A stretch of 64,000 nucleotides of DNA from positions 177,436,413-177,500,412 of the forward strand of contig CM040128.1 of assembly GCA_022559845.1 (NCBI GenBank), in the 5' to 3' direction. The DNA comes from Amorphophallus konjac. Taxonomy: Eukaryota > Streptophyta > Magnoliopsida > Alismatales > Araceae. Position 1 is the first letter of the stretch, and every line of letters starts with the position of its first letter. A model generated the notes under the pieces. It searched no databases. It was not told where the DNA came from and worked only from the letters and a program-made list of their open reading frames with translations. Positions 21,061 through 33,479 of the stretch are shown piece after piece. The position numbers were made by a program, and so were the translations under genes.

Positions 21061-22892
21061 TGATGGGATGCTATATACGATCTAGAGGGGGGTGAATAGA
21101 TCAGTCACCCAATAAAACTAACAACAATAGCTCCAAATGCGAAATTAAATCAAGCTGCTATCAGACGACAGACTGAATAACAATACTATGGAAGAAAACC
21201 AACCCAGCAGATTTATATCGAGATGGTCCTACACATTCATCTACTACCGATCAAAAAATGAACTGAATGCACACAGTTTGCACAGCAATCGCACAAAGGT
21301 CAAGGGATTTTAAGGTGGTTCGATCTCAAACTCGAGATCTACGTCCACCCCACACACCAATCTGGAATGTGGCTTCCACTGCTGATACACAGCTTCGCTG
21401 ATCCACAGCTTTGGGGTCGCAACCCTACAGACAGCTGGGCATTACAGCTTATGCCATCTAGAGGAATCCTCCTCTACAAACCGCTGGGGACTTACAGCTT
21501 TACCCGACCAGAGGAATCCACCTCTGCAAACCGCTGAGCTTCACAGCTTGCTCCGTTGACTTACAGCTTGGAAACGAGTTTCTAAAACAGAACGAAAGAA
21601 CAAAGCGAGAAAACAAACGAACCCACAAGGGGAATGTAGCTCATCACTGAGCAAATTCAGCTCCGATTCTGAACCAGGAGACTGAAGAACAGACACTTTC
21701 AGTATTCTTTCAAACACTTCTCTCTTGACTCTTTCCTTCTTCTCTCTTTTCTCTTGGATCGTGCAGGCTCTCTCTGCTTCTACTTTTTCAGGTAAGTTCC
21801 CAGTTTCGATCTATCTGCTCCTCAGGTAGAAGCTTCTTATTTATAGAGTAGTGAACAGATAGGGCATGTGGTCAACGCGATTCCCGCCCGAATATCTAGG
21901 TCACGTGTCAGCATCATAGCCTCGTTGCATTCCACGTGTCACGATCCTGGCGCTTTCTTTCATTCTCGAGTTATGTGCCCTTCTTAGATTCCTCGAACAG
22001 AAGTCCTGTCAGGTCAGACTTATTATCAGTTTGAATCAATCTGAAGGAAAAGAGAAGGATGCATCGAGTTAGTTCGAGATTTGAACTAAGCATTTACAGA
22101 CTTGATGGCATGTAATGCAGTATGCATATAGGAAAGTATGCACATTAAAATATGAATGCTCAGGCATGCCACCGAGATGTGTACAGACTTGTGTGTGCAT
22201 GGGACAAAACGATGCACCAACTTGCTGTGCCTAGAGTTTAAGCATGAATGCATAATGCACAGACCTAATGAAACTATGCACGAACTTAACTCCTCGTATC
22301 AACAAAGGTTGTACAGACTTGTGAAATGATGCACAACTTAAATGCTCGTATCAACAAAGGTTGTACAGACTTGTGAAATGATGCACGAACTTAAATGCTC
22401 GTATCAACAAAGGTTGTACAGACTTGTGAAATGATGCACGAACTTAAATGCTAGTATCTACAAAGGTTGTTCAGACTTGTGTCCCTGTAGCACCAAGAGT
22501 TGCACGGACTTTGTGTATTTGTGTATGTGTGAGCCAAATCGATGCACTGACTATGTGTATGCGTGAAGAACACGGGCTGTACAGACTTAGCTGCGAACTG
22601 AGCTAATGGATGAATAGTGCTTGCACTGACTTGGTCGAGTGAAGCAACGTGGGTAGTACAGACTTGATAGCATGCAGCGATGTATAGTCCCGACAGATGC
22701 AATGTACACGCATCGACTTTCAATGCGTAAACAAAGTATGCACCGACTATGTATACTGAAAGATGAAACATGCATTGAACCATGTATGTAGAGATTGCAT
22801 GCAGAACATCTATTTATTCTAGTCTTACATGACTCATAGTGTTTGCTATCATCAAAACTGCACAACTTCATCAAGGTACAAGGGGCACAACA
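21061..22892 (-). repeat. Copia 3' LTR (1832 bp)
   Basis: It aligns with 27341-29067 over its length. It is about 105 bp longer because it holds two more copies of a 53-bp tandem unit. The TATA-like ATTTATAG lies at about 21838-21846 (minus CTATAAAT). Confidence 0.93.
22281..22475. repeat. 53-bp tandem repeat in copia LTR
   Basis: The anchor GGTTGTACAG or its variant falls at 22307, 22359, 22412 and 22465, so units are 52-53 bp. The partner LTR has only two (28585-28650). The unit includes GTATCAACAAAGG and GAAATGATGCACGAACTT. Confidence 0.88.
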
Positions 22893-24435
22893 ATCTCCTC
22901 CTTTTTGATGATGACAACACAATGAAGAAATGCCATGCATGCACTACACAGATTATCTTTATCACAGACTTGTGCACTGATAAAGACTCCTACGCCTTGA
23001 TCATAGACTCTCCCCCTGAGGATGAATCTTAATGCAGACACCCATTCTCCCCCTTTGCCATTAGCAAATAAGGAGGAAAGAGAGGAACAACGTTCTATGC
23101 ATGGTTTAGAATGTGAGCAAATTATGGCGCAACCCTTAAATTATATGAATCGAGCAATGGGCTAGCTTGAGTTCAGTCAGGTTTAATAGTTATAGAAAGT
23201 AAAGAGAATTCACTGACATTCTGAAATAGGGCTATATACTCCATTTATAGCAATGAACCTGAGTCACATAACTATAAGAGGCTAGGTCGAGACAATACCC
23301 TAGTTACTTTAGAGAAAGTGAAAAGCAAGGAAAGTCACCTGAATTTGTATTGAGGTTAAACAATTGACATCAATGACATTTATTTTCTAAGGGTTACAAC
23401 AATTTTCATTCACTAGCTTCTAAAACTTGAACTTATTGAACAGACAATTATTATTTATGCTGTTGACATTATGTGTATACCTTGATTAGAGGCTAATACC
23501 CCCAGTTACTAAGCATAAACTACTATATCTATATCTATTTCTGATCAAAAGCTACAGGAATAGTTTGCACCTTTAACGTTAAGGGTATACCTTGATCAGA
23601 GGCCAATACCCCTAGTTACTTAGTGAAATCTCCTTTGTAGATTCGACCAAATGAACAGAGTTAACCAGAGTCACTTCATGACTTAGGTACTCTCCATTTC
23701 TTTGATGGAGACCTCAGTTTCTTAGTGAAACTCATTCATTGCTCTGCCACTTTGTTCATTTCTTTTTCTTTGATGATCTGAATTAGTGCTGCCCTTATGA
23801 TTTTTGGAGTGACTTCTTTAAGAACAATACATAATTTTTTTGGTTTTCAAACCTTAATCATCACTAAATCTGTCATGTTCAGATACTGTGAAGACCTGTT
23901 TTATTATAATCATGAGATGGAGTTTAAGAGCTATAAGAATTTTCTACCACCTTATTTTCAGAAAGCAGTCTTTTGAACTTTACAGCCTATTAAAGTTAAA
24001 CCTTCAGTTCATTCAATTAGCACGTGTGATTCTTATAGCAGAAGGAATGTAATAATTGCAGCTCACGACAATGAATCAATTACTAGACTACTGTCCATTC
24101 TGAGAAAAGGAGGGGGCATTAAGGAACAGAGAGAGACGGGGTTGAACTTAGTACGGAAGATGCTATCCTCCCCCTAACAAAATTTTACATCGACCTTATC
24201 ATGCAGTTTGGATGAAAGACGCACAGACTTACATGTGGCTGGTATGCACTATGCACCGACTTTCATGTTTCTACATGTGACTTATGCTTCATGCGTAGTA
24301 TGCAATGACTCGAGAGATCATACAAAGCATAGACAAGGTGCAGTACATGTATCAAGACTCTGTGCAATTTAAACACAACCATCAAACAATCTGTGGAAGA
24401 TATCAACTAATCGATTGCACAATGAACTTCTTTAT
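22893..24435 (-). other. Copia 3' non-coding region with several polypurine tracts
   Basis: No convincing frame lies here. On the sense (minus) strand, purine runs occur next to the LTR (AAAAAGGAGGAGAT at 22893-22906) and at about 23010-23020, 23045-23058 and 24166-24178 (GGGGGAG cores). The last part carries short TGCACCGACTT-type words also common in the LTR. The pol genes expected between protease and LTR are missing. Confidence 0.7.
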
Positions 24436-24807
24436 TCAACTACTTAAGGAATAGGCTGACACAATTACCTCATACAGCTCATGAGTAAATTTATTCATCC
24501 TTTTTCCAGAGAATTTAACCACATCAGATTTAGGTTCAAAAATTTTACAGCTAAGTGCATCAAATACTACCTTGTGCCCTTTATCACATAGCTGGCTGAT
24601 ACTTAGAAGATTATATGCTAATCCATCCACCAGCAAGACTTCATCAATGCAACAGGTAGTGCACTTACTTACTTTACCTGATCCGATGATTTTACCCTTA
24701 GTGTTTCCTCCGAAGGTGACAAGGCCTCCATTCTTCTCTGTCAGCAAGCAAAATTTATCCTTGTCCCCAATCATATGCCTGGAGCAGCCACTATCCAGAT
24801 ACCACAT
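24436..24807 (-). pseudogene. Copia aspartic protease fragment
   Basis: The frame reads WYLDSGCSRHM near its start, the catalytic DSG motif of plant Ty1/copia proteases. It is followed by GGNTKGKIIGSGKV, the LLVDGLAYNLLSISQLCDKG block and the VVFD segment that usually leads into the GAG-pre-integrase domain. It stops after about 123 codons, where integrase should follow. It would process Gag-Pol in an intact element. Here it is separated from Gag by a degenerate stretch and has no downstream pol. Confidence 0.85.
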
Positions 24808-25762
24808 ATTATGCTTGGCTACCAGGCATACCTACAATCATAGTCACGGAGAAAATTTTGGAACCCAAAACTGCTTGGGCTCCGAAGCAGAAATAGAACA
24901 ATTCATACATGACAGCAAAATTTTTGGAATCCATGCTTGTTTGAGAGCTGGTTGATTTGTGGGTTTTTTGACAATTTTTCTATTGTTTCTCTCCTTTTCA
25001 GCATTAGCAGGCTGAATTTTGCTTGACTTGTTATTTGTCCTACCACCATTTTTCTTAACATTCTGATTGTTCTTGTGCTAGTGTGTAGGGCAATGAGCAT
25101 TCAGGGAATAGTGGCCAGCGTTGGTCCTTGGCTGACTGTAAATTGGTTGTTTCCAAGGTGCCCATGTTCTAGACAGCCCAACCCAGTTTTTAGCTTGAGG
25201 TCTGTATGTCTGTGTGGCACATGACTGATATTTAGACCTCCCTTGAGCTCTACTCCATTCAAACCTATAGAATTGTCGAGGCTCCTCATGATGGAGTGTC
25301 TGGACTCTGGGCTGGTGGAAGTAGCTGGTCTGGCCCCTAGTGACATTAGGTCTCCCTTGCACTTTTGACCCACTGGACTTCTGTACAGATTTATGTTGGG
25401 TCTTCTTCTACACAGGTGATGGTGGGGGTGACTTAGTGGCCTTGCCCTGGGGTTTAGACTTGCTTGGAAGCTGACCACGAACCTGAGACTTGCTTTTGGG
25501 TAAAGGGCAGAATCTGCTAGGCTTACCAACCTTCTATTTGCCTTTGTCCTTGGCACTGGACATATTAGAGTTAGCATTATCAGAAATAGAATTTTCACTC
25601 ACCATTTTTATGAGAGGTCCCTTATTTTTCTCTGCCACAAATGATATGGTTTTCACAGCAAAGCTCTTTGTGACATTTGAGTTAAATCCGAGACCTTCTT
25701 TTCTAAAATTAACATTTGACCCTAACAAGGCATTGAGATTATCTGAACCTTCGGTCATGTTT
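24808..25762 (-). pseudogene. Degenerate Gag-protease linker of the copia element
   Basis: Broken frames of basic, Gln/Arg/Ser-rich sequence connect the coiled-coil part to the protease. A phrase like KQAWIPKI just upstream of the protease is typical of this linker in plant copia polyproteins. Several stops and at least one frameshift are present. Confidence 0.5.
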
Positions 25763-26302
25763 TCAATAATTTTTTTTATCTTCATTTTCTCTCTCTAGGT
25801 GATCAATTGAATTTTTTAGTTCATGGTTAACACCTAGAACAGCTTCATATTTCTCATTCACAACCTTCATTTCATTTTCATAATTCTGTAATTTCAATTT
25901 TAATTCGTCAATCACATTTTTCAGCTCATCATTTTCTCTTCTAGAGTCTATTAATGCATGCTTAACATTATCAACTTCAGCACATGAATTTTTTAACATG
26001 TCATTTTCAGATTGCAAGCAAGCAAGTTTATCAGACATGGTTTTGTCATTCATGAGAGAGTTTACTTTCTTCTTCAATTGTCTGTTCTTTTTTCTAATAT
26101 CATCTACCTTATCTAGCAATTCTTCGTAAGCATCTTCCCAATCTGAAATAGTATAATGCTCAAAAGGAGATGATACCTCATCCGATTCTTCCACTTCCTT
26201 TTTATCATTCCTGGCCATCAGGCAGATGGGCTTTTCTTCATCTTCACTTTCTGATGTACTGCTCAAATTGCCCTCGTCCTCATCGCTCCATGTGCTCACC
26301 AT
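25763..26302 (-). pseudogene. Copia Gag C-terminal acidic and coiled-coil segment
   Basis: An open frame of about 179 codons starts with an acidic patch (SDEDEGNLSSTSESEDEEK), then CLMARND. A long heptad-rich region follows, with many Lys, Glu, Asn and Leu, over residues ~55-175. In plant copia elements such a segment follows the zinc knuckle and probably helps Gag self-association. It lies downstream of the knuckle on the minus strand, separated by a TAG at 26354-26356. Confidence 0.7.
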
Positions 26303-26353
26303 TGCTTTTCCTTTGGGAGCTATTTTCTTGGCCTTTTCTTTCGGCTTCTAGAG

Positions 26354-26401
26354 CTATGGACATTCAGCCTTCATGTGAACGGACTTCCTGCAGTGGTAAC
26401 A
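26354..26401 (-). pseudogene. Gag zinc knuckle with substituted glycine
   Basis: The minus strand encodes CYHCRKSVHMKAEC (C-x2-C-x4-H-x4-C), followed by P and a TAG stop. The Gly that normally precedes the His is Val here. It identifies the nucleocapsid part of the copia Gag. Confidence 0.85.
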
Positions 26402-26581
26402 GACATTAGTATCTGTCTTCTTGGCAGAGTTAGATTTGTACATGTTGTATCTTCTCCCGCCATATTGTCTTCGGCTGAAATTTCTTCCTTCTTTTCTAAG
26501 AAATCTTCTGAATTCTCTGGTCAGCATCGCTATTTGATCTCCTTCAATTTCTGATCCAGAGAGGCTCTGATCACTAGACGA

Positions 26582-27284
26582 TCAATTGTGGCTGGATCGA
26601 CTGGAACGACTCGCGCTCGCCTTCAGAGCAATGGGCTGCCTCTTTTTCTCAAGCTCCTCTGTCTTTGGCAGATTCATTTCATAGGTCATCAATGAGCCTA
26701 TTAGGTCGTCCACCTTGGTGTTCGGAAGATCCCTCGACTCCTCAATAACTGTCACTTTTGTATGCCATACTGGAGTCAGGGATCGCAGTATCTCCCTCAC
26801 AATCTCATAGTCAGAGTAGTTTTTCCCCAGATTTCTGAGACCGTTGGTTATGAGGGTAAGACGAGCATACATCTCGGTGATGGTCTCGCTGGGCTTCATC
26901 CTGAAGGCTTCATACTCTGAAATCAATAAATTAGCCTTGGTCTCCCTCACCTAAGAGGTTCCTTCATAGATGACCTCCAGCTTATCCCACATCTCTTTCG
27001 CTGTGGCACACGAAGAGACTCTTACAAATTTAGTGGGATGTAGAGCACATTGTATGGCGTTGATGGCGCTCCAGTTGAGAGTAGATTTCCTGATCTCCTC
27101 TCTTGTCCATATATCCTCATTAGGATGCAGCTCAAATGATCCTTTACTTACCACCTTCCAGATTTCAATCTTTCGCTCTCAGAAACACTTGCATGCGGTT
27201 CTTCCAGTATGCGTAGTTCATCTCATCAAAGTATGGGGGCTTCGTGGTGGAATGTCCTTCAGCTGTCATTCCTCTTGCATCCAT
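26582..27284 (-). pseudogene. Copia Gag (UBN2-type) with frameshift and stop
   Basis: The natural start is the ATG at 27284 (MDARGMTAEGHSTTKPPYFD), preceded by the 5' leader. The typical YWKNRMQVFLRA block follows. A frameshift near 27165 breaks the frame, which resumes as WKVVSKGSFELHPNED. A TAG at about 26949 interrupts it before the REtKANLL-like block. The rest (SEYEAFRMKPSETITEMYARL, then LTPVWHTKVTVIEES) matches the UBN2-type capsid domain of plant Ty1/copia Gag. At least two lesions make it non-functional. Confidence 0.85.
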
Positions 27285-27325
27285 GGCCGTTTCTCTTCAG
27301 GACGTTGATCCCTGCAGAAGAGTTA

Positions 27326-27338
27326 GGCTCTGATACGA
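27326..27338 (-). other. Copia primer-binding site (one mismatch)
   Basis: The minus strand reads TCGTATCAGAGCC two bases from the 5' LTR, against TGGTATCAGAGCC for tRNA-iMet. The G-to-C change is at the second base. Confidence 0.85.
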
Positions 27339-27340
27339 AG

Positions 27341-29067
27341 TGATGGGATGCTATATACAATCTAGAGGGGGGTGAATAGATCAGTCACCCAATAAAACTA
27401 ACAACAACAGCTCCAAATGCGGAATTAAAAAAAGCTACTGTCAGACGACAGACTGAATAACAATACTATGGAAGAAAACCAACCCAGCAGATTTATATCG
27501 AGACGGTCCTACACATTCATCTACTACCGATCAAAAAATGAACTGAATGCACACAGTTTGCACAGCAATCACACAAAGGTCAAGGGATTTTAAGGTGGTT
27601 CGATCTCAAACTCGAGATCTACGTCCACCCCACACTCCAATCCAGAATGTGGCTTCCACTGTTGATACACAGCTTCGCTGATCCACAGCTTTGGGATCAC
27701 AACCCTACAGACAGCTGGGCATTACAGCTTATGCCATCCAGAGGAATCCTCCTCTGCAAACCGCTGGGGACTTACAGCTTTACCCGACCAGAGGAATCCA
27801 CCTCTGCAAACCGCTGAGCTTCACAGCTTGCTCCGCTGACTCACAGCTTGGAAACGAGTTTCAAAAATAGAATGGAAGAACAAAGCGAGAAAACAAATGA
27901 ACCCACAAGGGGAATGTAGCTCATCACTGAGCAAATTCAGCTCCGGTTCTGAACCAGGAGACTGAAGAACAGACACTTTCAGTATTCTTTCAAACACTTC
28001 TCTCTTGACTCTTTCCTTCTTCTCTCTTTTCTCTTGGATCGTGCAGGCTCTCTCTACTTCTGCTTTTTCAGGTAAGTTCCCAGTTTCGATCTATCTGCTC
28101 CTCTGGAAGAAGCTTCTTATTTATAGAGCAGTGAACAGATAGGGCCTGTGGTCATCACGATTCCCGCCCGAATATCTAGGTCACGTGTCAGCATCATAGC
28201 CTCGTTGCATTCCACGTGTCATGATCCTGGCACTTTCTTTCATTCTCGAGTTATGTGCCCTTCTTAGATTCCTTGAACAGAAGTCCTGTCAAGTCGGACT
28301 TATTATCAGTTTGAATCAATCTGAAGGAAAAGAGAAGGATGCATCAAGTTAGTTCGAGATTTGAACTAAGCATGTACAGACTTGATGGCGTGTAATGTAG
28401 TATGCATATAGGAAAGTATGCACATTAAAAGAGGAATGCTCAGGCATGCCACCGAGATGTGTACAGACTTGTGTGTGCATGGGACAAGACGATGCACCAA
28501 CTTGCTGTGCCTAGAGTTTAAGCATGAATGTATAATGCACAGACCTAATGAAACTATGCACGAACTTAACTCCTCGTATCAACAAAGGTTGTACAGACTT
28601 GTGAAATGATGCACGAACTTAAATGCTAGTATAAACAAAGGTTGTTCAGACTTGTGTCCCTGCAGCACCAAGAGTTGCACGGACTTTGTGTATTTGTGTA
28701 TGCGTGAGCCAAATTGATGCACTGACTATGTGTATGCGTGAAGAACACGGGCTGTACAGACTTAGCTGCGAACTGAGCTAATTGATGAATAGTGCTTGCA
28801 CTGACTTGGTCGAGTGAAGCAACGTGGGTAGTACAGACTTGATAGCATGCAGTGATGTATAGTCCCGATTGATGCAATGTACACGCATCGACTTTCAATG
28901 CGTAAAGAAAGTATGCACAGACTATGTATACTGAAAGATGAAACATGCATTGAACCATGTATGTAGAGATTGCATGCAGAACATCTATTTATTCTAATCT
29001 TACATGACTCATAGTGTTTTCTATCATCAAAACTGCACAACTTCATCAAGGCACAAGGGGCACAACA
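27341..29067 (-). repeat. Copia 5' LTR (1727 bp)
   Basis: It is the partner of 21061-22892. The TATA-like site lies at 28117-28127 (minus CTATAAATAA). It has two copies of the 53-bp unit, against four in the other LTR. Confidence 0.93.
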
Positions 29068-29072
29068 AGGCA

Positions 29073-31026
29073 GAGATCATTCCAAACATTTTTCATTGTT
29101 GTCATGAGGATGACAATCTTGGTAAATCAGAAGTTTTATACATGAAAGATCAGAATGATATCCATAATAGCCAAGCGAAGCTAGCAGGAATAATCAGAGA
29201 AGCTGGCTCTTGAATGATTGAAGTGATGCGCAGAGTGACAGAGATAATCAGAAGATTGGCGTGAATAATCAGAATGATGCCCTGAGTGGCAGGAGATTGG
29301 CGTGAATTGCTCAAAATGATAGAGAATAATCAGACTCAACATGAATCAGTAAGAATCACTCTGAAGGATATAGAGATGATAATCGAGAGTGCCCAGAATG
29401 GAAATCAATGTGAGTCGTCAATGATATGGGTGAAAAGAAGACTCATCCCAAATTCCTGGTCCTTGCAAAGGATGTCCCTGCGAAGAAAACACCATCAGGA
29501 AAATACAATGCATTTTTTTTGAATATGCAAATTTTTATGGGTTTTGAAAAATATTCATTTTTTTAGGTTTTTGGAAATATATTCAATTTTTTGAGATTTT
29601 GAAGAAATATTCATTTTTTTAGTTTTTGGAAATATATAAATTTTTATGGATTTTGAAAGTATTCATCATCATTTTTTTGGATTTTGAAAAATATTTGATT
29701 TTTTTATTTTTATTTTTGAAGAAATATTCATTTTTTTGAATTTTAGAATAGACATTACTAGTGCAGCACTAAATGGGTATTTAAACCACTGGCTGGGGGT
29801 TCTTGTTCCTTCCCCTCTCACTCAGAACTGCCCAAAGCCAGGCGTGCATTTGAGGGTGGCCCCCTATAGACGACTGCCCATGGTTAACGGTGCCCCTGCT
29901 AAGGTCATACCTGAGAAACACTCAGCCTCGGAGGGAGAAGAGAAGAATAATTGGGGATAAGCCTTGTGCAGGATGGGTATCGGACTTAAATTCCTTCCAA
30001 GGTACTACCGCTCAAAGAGGTGGTCTGTTGTGCCGGGACTTTGTGCCTTTGATTTTTTTAGACCCTTGACATGCATACGACCAGGGTTTTCCCTACGGGG
30101 ACTTTACCTCTCTTGACATGCCTTTATTCACAGATTTTGTATTTAATAAATTTTGATTTTGATAATAGCCCTTGTAAGCTAGATTTATCATGAAAATCTC
30201 ATCTTGAGTTCGGGTCAAGACTGCCCCTATTTGAGACTTCTCTCATATTGGGGAGTACCTACCTAGGTTGGTCATCTCGCCCGTCAACCTCTTGCCCCGG
30301 CACTTGGCCGAAAAAAATGAGAGAAGAGACTTTCAGATACACTCATGGCATGGCCAAAGTAGCAACGATGTTTATCAAAGGGAGCCAGCTAAGGACGCCG
30401 TGAAGTGTGTGGAGTGCCCAGCTAGGGGTGACCCTTAACAAGTAGGAAAGAATGCTATACTCCCAACGCGGGGTTCTTAATAACCAGAGGTGCTGTAGAA
30501 GAAAGCCTAAAAGACTCTTTTCAGTTTTTTTTAAAGATGAAATTCAGTAAAGATAAAGATGAAGACCTAGTATAAAGGCCAAAAATACCACTCTTAATCG
30601 AGTTAAGAAGCACTTCGTTTTGAAAATCAAGCGTGAAGTAATGAAGTAATGATATCATAAAATACGTACTTACGCTAATATGTTACCTTGCAACTCATAA
30701 AGCAGCTGCCAGGGACGATGTTGGTCATCGTGAAATTTGTCCTCAAGTGGTAGATAAAAGGATTGGAAGCAAAGGTTTGAAGTGGCTCAACAAGAGGGAG
30801 TGGTACCAAGACCAGACTCAGATGAATATGGAGAAAAGGAAGAGAGGCGAGGGCTAGAACTCCCTCGCTAAGGCGCAGAGACCTTGATCACAAGGAACGG
30901 TTTACAGAAGAAGCGAGAATTAGAAGGAGGGGTGAGGACTAAAGCCTCGGAAATAGTGGGAGAATGGATAGATGCCCAGGACAGTGGAAGTAGAAGAAGT
31001 CGGGTCGGACCCAGGATTAGGGGGAA
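29073..31026 (-). other. Element A internal region, right copy, non-coding third piece
   Basis: It resumes A at GAGATCATTCC and aligns with about 4285-6240. It contains the AT-rich repeat at 29510-29755. I see no credible gene; short frames are shared with the left copy without any recognisable domain. Confidence 0.8.
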
Positions 31027-32132
31027 TTATGAGGAGAAATTGGTGGATGGAGAGCGGTGGATCCGAAGGGTCCGGAGGCGAAGGAGGAGAATCATGATGG
31101 GAAGGAAAATTCGGAGGCTCCGGAGGTAGAAAATACTGAGGGACACGATGCCCCCAAAAAAGGTATGAGAAAAAATGATGGAAGAGGAAGAAGAGAATAA
31201 ATCACGCGATGTCCTGAAGGAGCAGGAGGAGGAGTTGGAAGAAAGAGAAGGGATTCGGAGGTTCGGAGGAATAAGATGGGAAGGGACGCGGTGCCCTGAA
31301 AGATCCGGAGGTTCCGGAGGAAGAAGATAGAAAAGGGTGCGATGTCCCGGAGGGAAATCCGTAGGGTTCGAGAGTGGAGGTGAGTAGGGGCGCGATGCCA
31401 TGGAATGGAGATCCGGAGGTTTCGGAGGAGGAAGATAGAAAAGGGCGCGATGCCCTAAGAGGAGAATGTCCGGAGGTTCCAGAGGGATGGAATCAGAAGG
31501 GACGCGACGCCCTAAGAAAAAGGAAAGAGAATCCGGAGGTTCCGGAAGAGGAAGATAGAAAAGGGCGCGATGCCCCGAGAGGAGAATGTCTGGAGGTTTC
31601 GGAGGGATGAGACATCGTGGGGCGCGATGCCCTGGGAAGACAGAAGAGAAATCCAGAGAGTCCATATGCGAGAGTTGGAAAGGGCACGATGCCCTGAAAA
31701 AAGATTGGAGGGGGCGCGATGCCCAGAAAGTGTAAGGGGACCTGAAGATCCCGAGGATGAGGATGAACAAGATAGGGAATGCGAAAGGTCCGGAGGTTCC
31801 GGAAGACGGGGAAAATACGGGTTTGGAAACCCGAGGAAAAAGGAATGCATACGAATGCAACAGAATGGATGCGATGAAGGCATGGATGCAACATAATGCA
31901 TGAGATGCAAAGAATATGAAGGGCGAGAAGATGAGATCCTCCTTCTTACCCCTGGAGTGGCCCATGAATAATTGGTGATAAACGAGGGTGGAGTTGAATA
32001 AAAGATGGATAGGATGGAGGACGGCCCCTTGGCAGAAGAATGCCTGCCCTTCCACAGCAACAAGAGTATATAGCCGATTGGCCCAATGGATAAAGTACAA
32101 GCCCATGACGAAGCTTCAATAGTAAATGACAA
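31027..32132 (-). pseudogene. Pro/Ser-rich frame of element A, right copy, frameshifted
   Basis: It is the homologue of 6143-7357. From the start at 32132 it keeps nearly the same N-terminus. A one-base deletion in an A run near 31680 moves it to a frame that stops at 31512. A second open frame (31027-32106) carries the C-terminal PPEPPD-type repeats to the usual end. Both frames stay open because the minisatellite has few stops in any sense frame. Confidence 0.45.
31050..31815. repeat. CCGGAGG minisatellite of element A (right copy)
   Basis: It has the same unit family as 6262-7045, with similar order and scattered substitutions, so the array predates the tandem duplication of A. Confidence 0.8.
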
Positions 32133-32138
32133 CTCCCT

Positions 32139-33401
32139 TCAAGAGTGAGGAGCAATAATATGAGGGGATTGACAAATTGGAATGGGAAGCATCGTCACAT
32201 CCAAGGACCATGGCGTATAAAGAGTTTTGAACAAAATGGGCATTCGCCCCTTGCACGGAAGAACGGATTCAAAATTATATAGTTGGAACAAGAGGTGCCC
32301 TGCCCGGTCCTTGGTCATAGACTTATACGGCATCAACACTTGACATTTTCTTCTGGCGAGCAGCGGCGGGGACCTGGCCTCTTCAACCATGCTTGGCACA
32401 AAAATGTGGATCGGCATCCGGTAAACAATTTCTTGCATCTTGAATAGTGCGGTCGTGGCCAAATCCTTCTTGTCCGGCTCTTGGTCATCTTCGGTGCATA
32501 TACTTGAAGAAGCACACCCATTCCGAGTGGTAGAGGAAGGTGAGGCGGAGGTGGAAGGCCCCATAGATGATGATGGTGCAATGGAAGGTGTTGGAGAATG
32601 GGTGTGTAGAAGTGGATGTTCAAACACGTCGAGCTTCCCTCTTTGCTCGAAAGTAGTCGGGGTTGGCTCGAGTGCAAAAAGGGATGGATCCTGCTTAGGA
32701 CTAGCCATGGGTGAGGGTGAAGGGTTAAGTGGTGCAGTAAGGGTAGCTGGGTTATGGGTTTGAGGTACAATGAAGGGCCGAGGTGCCGGTAATGGGGGGT
32801 TAAATGAGGAAGGTTCGGTGGTGAGTTTGGTGGAAGCCGATGGAGTAGAGGCTAATGGCGTATTAGGTGGAGGTTTAGTGGAAGGTTTGGCACAGGCCAG
32901 TGCTGCGGAGGAAATGCCGAACGGGGCCAGTGGTATGTGGGGTAGGAGAGGACTCCTGATATGCTGGCATGAGTGATTGGAGTATTGACCCATTATCGTA
33001 ACTCCAATGAGTCTCAAAGGTGAGGGTTGGATTGAAGACGGTGGCTTCGTCCTGAGCTGGAGGCTCCTCTGATGGTAATGGAGGAAGTGGAAAACGGAGG
33101 AAACTCGGAAGGGGTACTGGCAGAGCTTCATCTTGCACCATCTTGGATTCTTCAGTTGCCGGCTCTTCATTGTCACGCTCAAGTGGACGTCGTAGTGGAG
33201 GCATGTATGTGGGTGGTGGAATGTAATGGTATTGTGGATGATTTTGTGTAGGTGTAAGCGAGGTGGAGGGCCATATTGATGAATGATATGAATGGGTGGA
33301 GGGAGTTCGACATGTATTTGAGCGTTGACACCTGTCGGCTCCTGCTCGCTTGAATTGTCGACGCCGTAGTCATCTCTCCTATCCTTCCAATCTTTCTCCA
33401 T
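32139..33401 (-). pseudogene. Element A upstream frame, Pro/Ser/His-rich (unknown)
   Basis: This open frame of 420 codons has a basic, charged start (EKDWKDRRDDYG) and a long Pro/Ser/Thr-rich centre. The C-terminus is better conserved (FVPSMVEEARSPPLLARRKC to HIIAPHS), and its last ~95 residues are kept in the left copy. The upstream frame (33480-34100) probably joined it before a frameshift near 33440. It could be the ORF1-type protein that some Tat/Ogre elements carry before Gag, but I see no domain that proves this. Confidence 0.4.
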
Positions 33402-33479
33402 CTTTGTAATGTCGTTTAGAGCAGCATAAAGGGGATTGACTAGAGTAGGAGGAGCGGGCCATGGGCTCGTAACCCTCCT

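Larger units (their letters stand above)
21061..29067 (-). mobile_element. Sirevirus-like Ty1/copia element lacking integrase and RT
   Basis: AGGCA duplicates flank it (21056-21060 and 29068-29072), and the intact A sequence is present near 4284. On the minus strand the LTRs begin TGTTGTGCCCC and end GCATCCCATCA. The primer-binding site is at 27326-27338. Gag, a zinc knuckle, a coiled-coil segment and a truncated protease are recognisable, all with lesions. Integrase, reverse transcriptase and RNase H are absent between the protease and the 3' LTR. Several polypurine tracts before the 3' LTR and a long coiled-coil Gag tail are features reported for Sireviruses; that placement is inferred. Confidence 0.9.

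Noticed and set aside
22100..22480. CRISPR-like regularly spaced repeats in the copia LTR
   Set aside because: The 53-bp units are contiguous tandem repeats with no unique spacers, in a plant retroelement.
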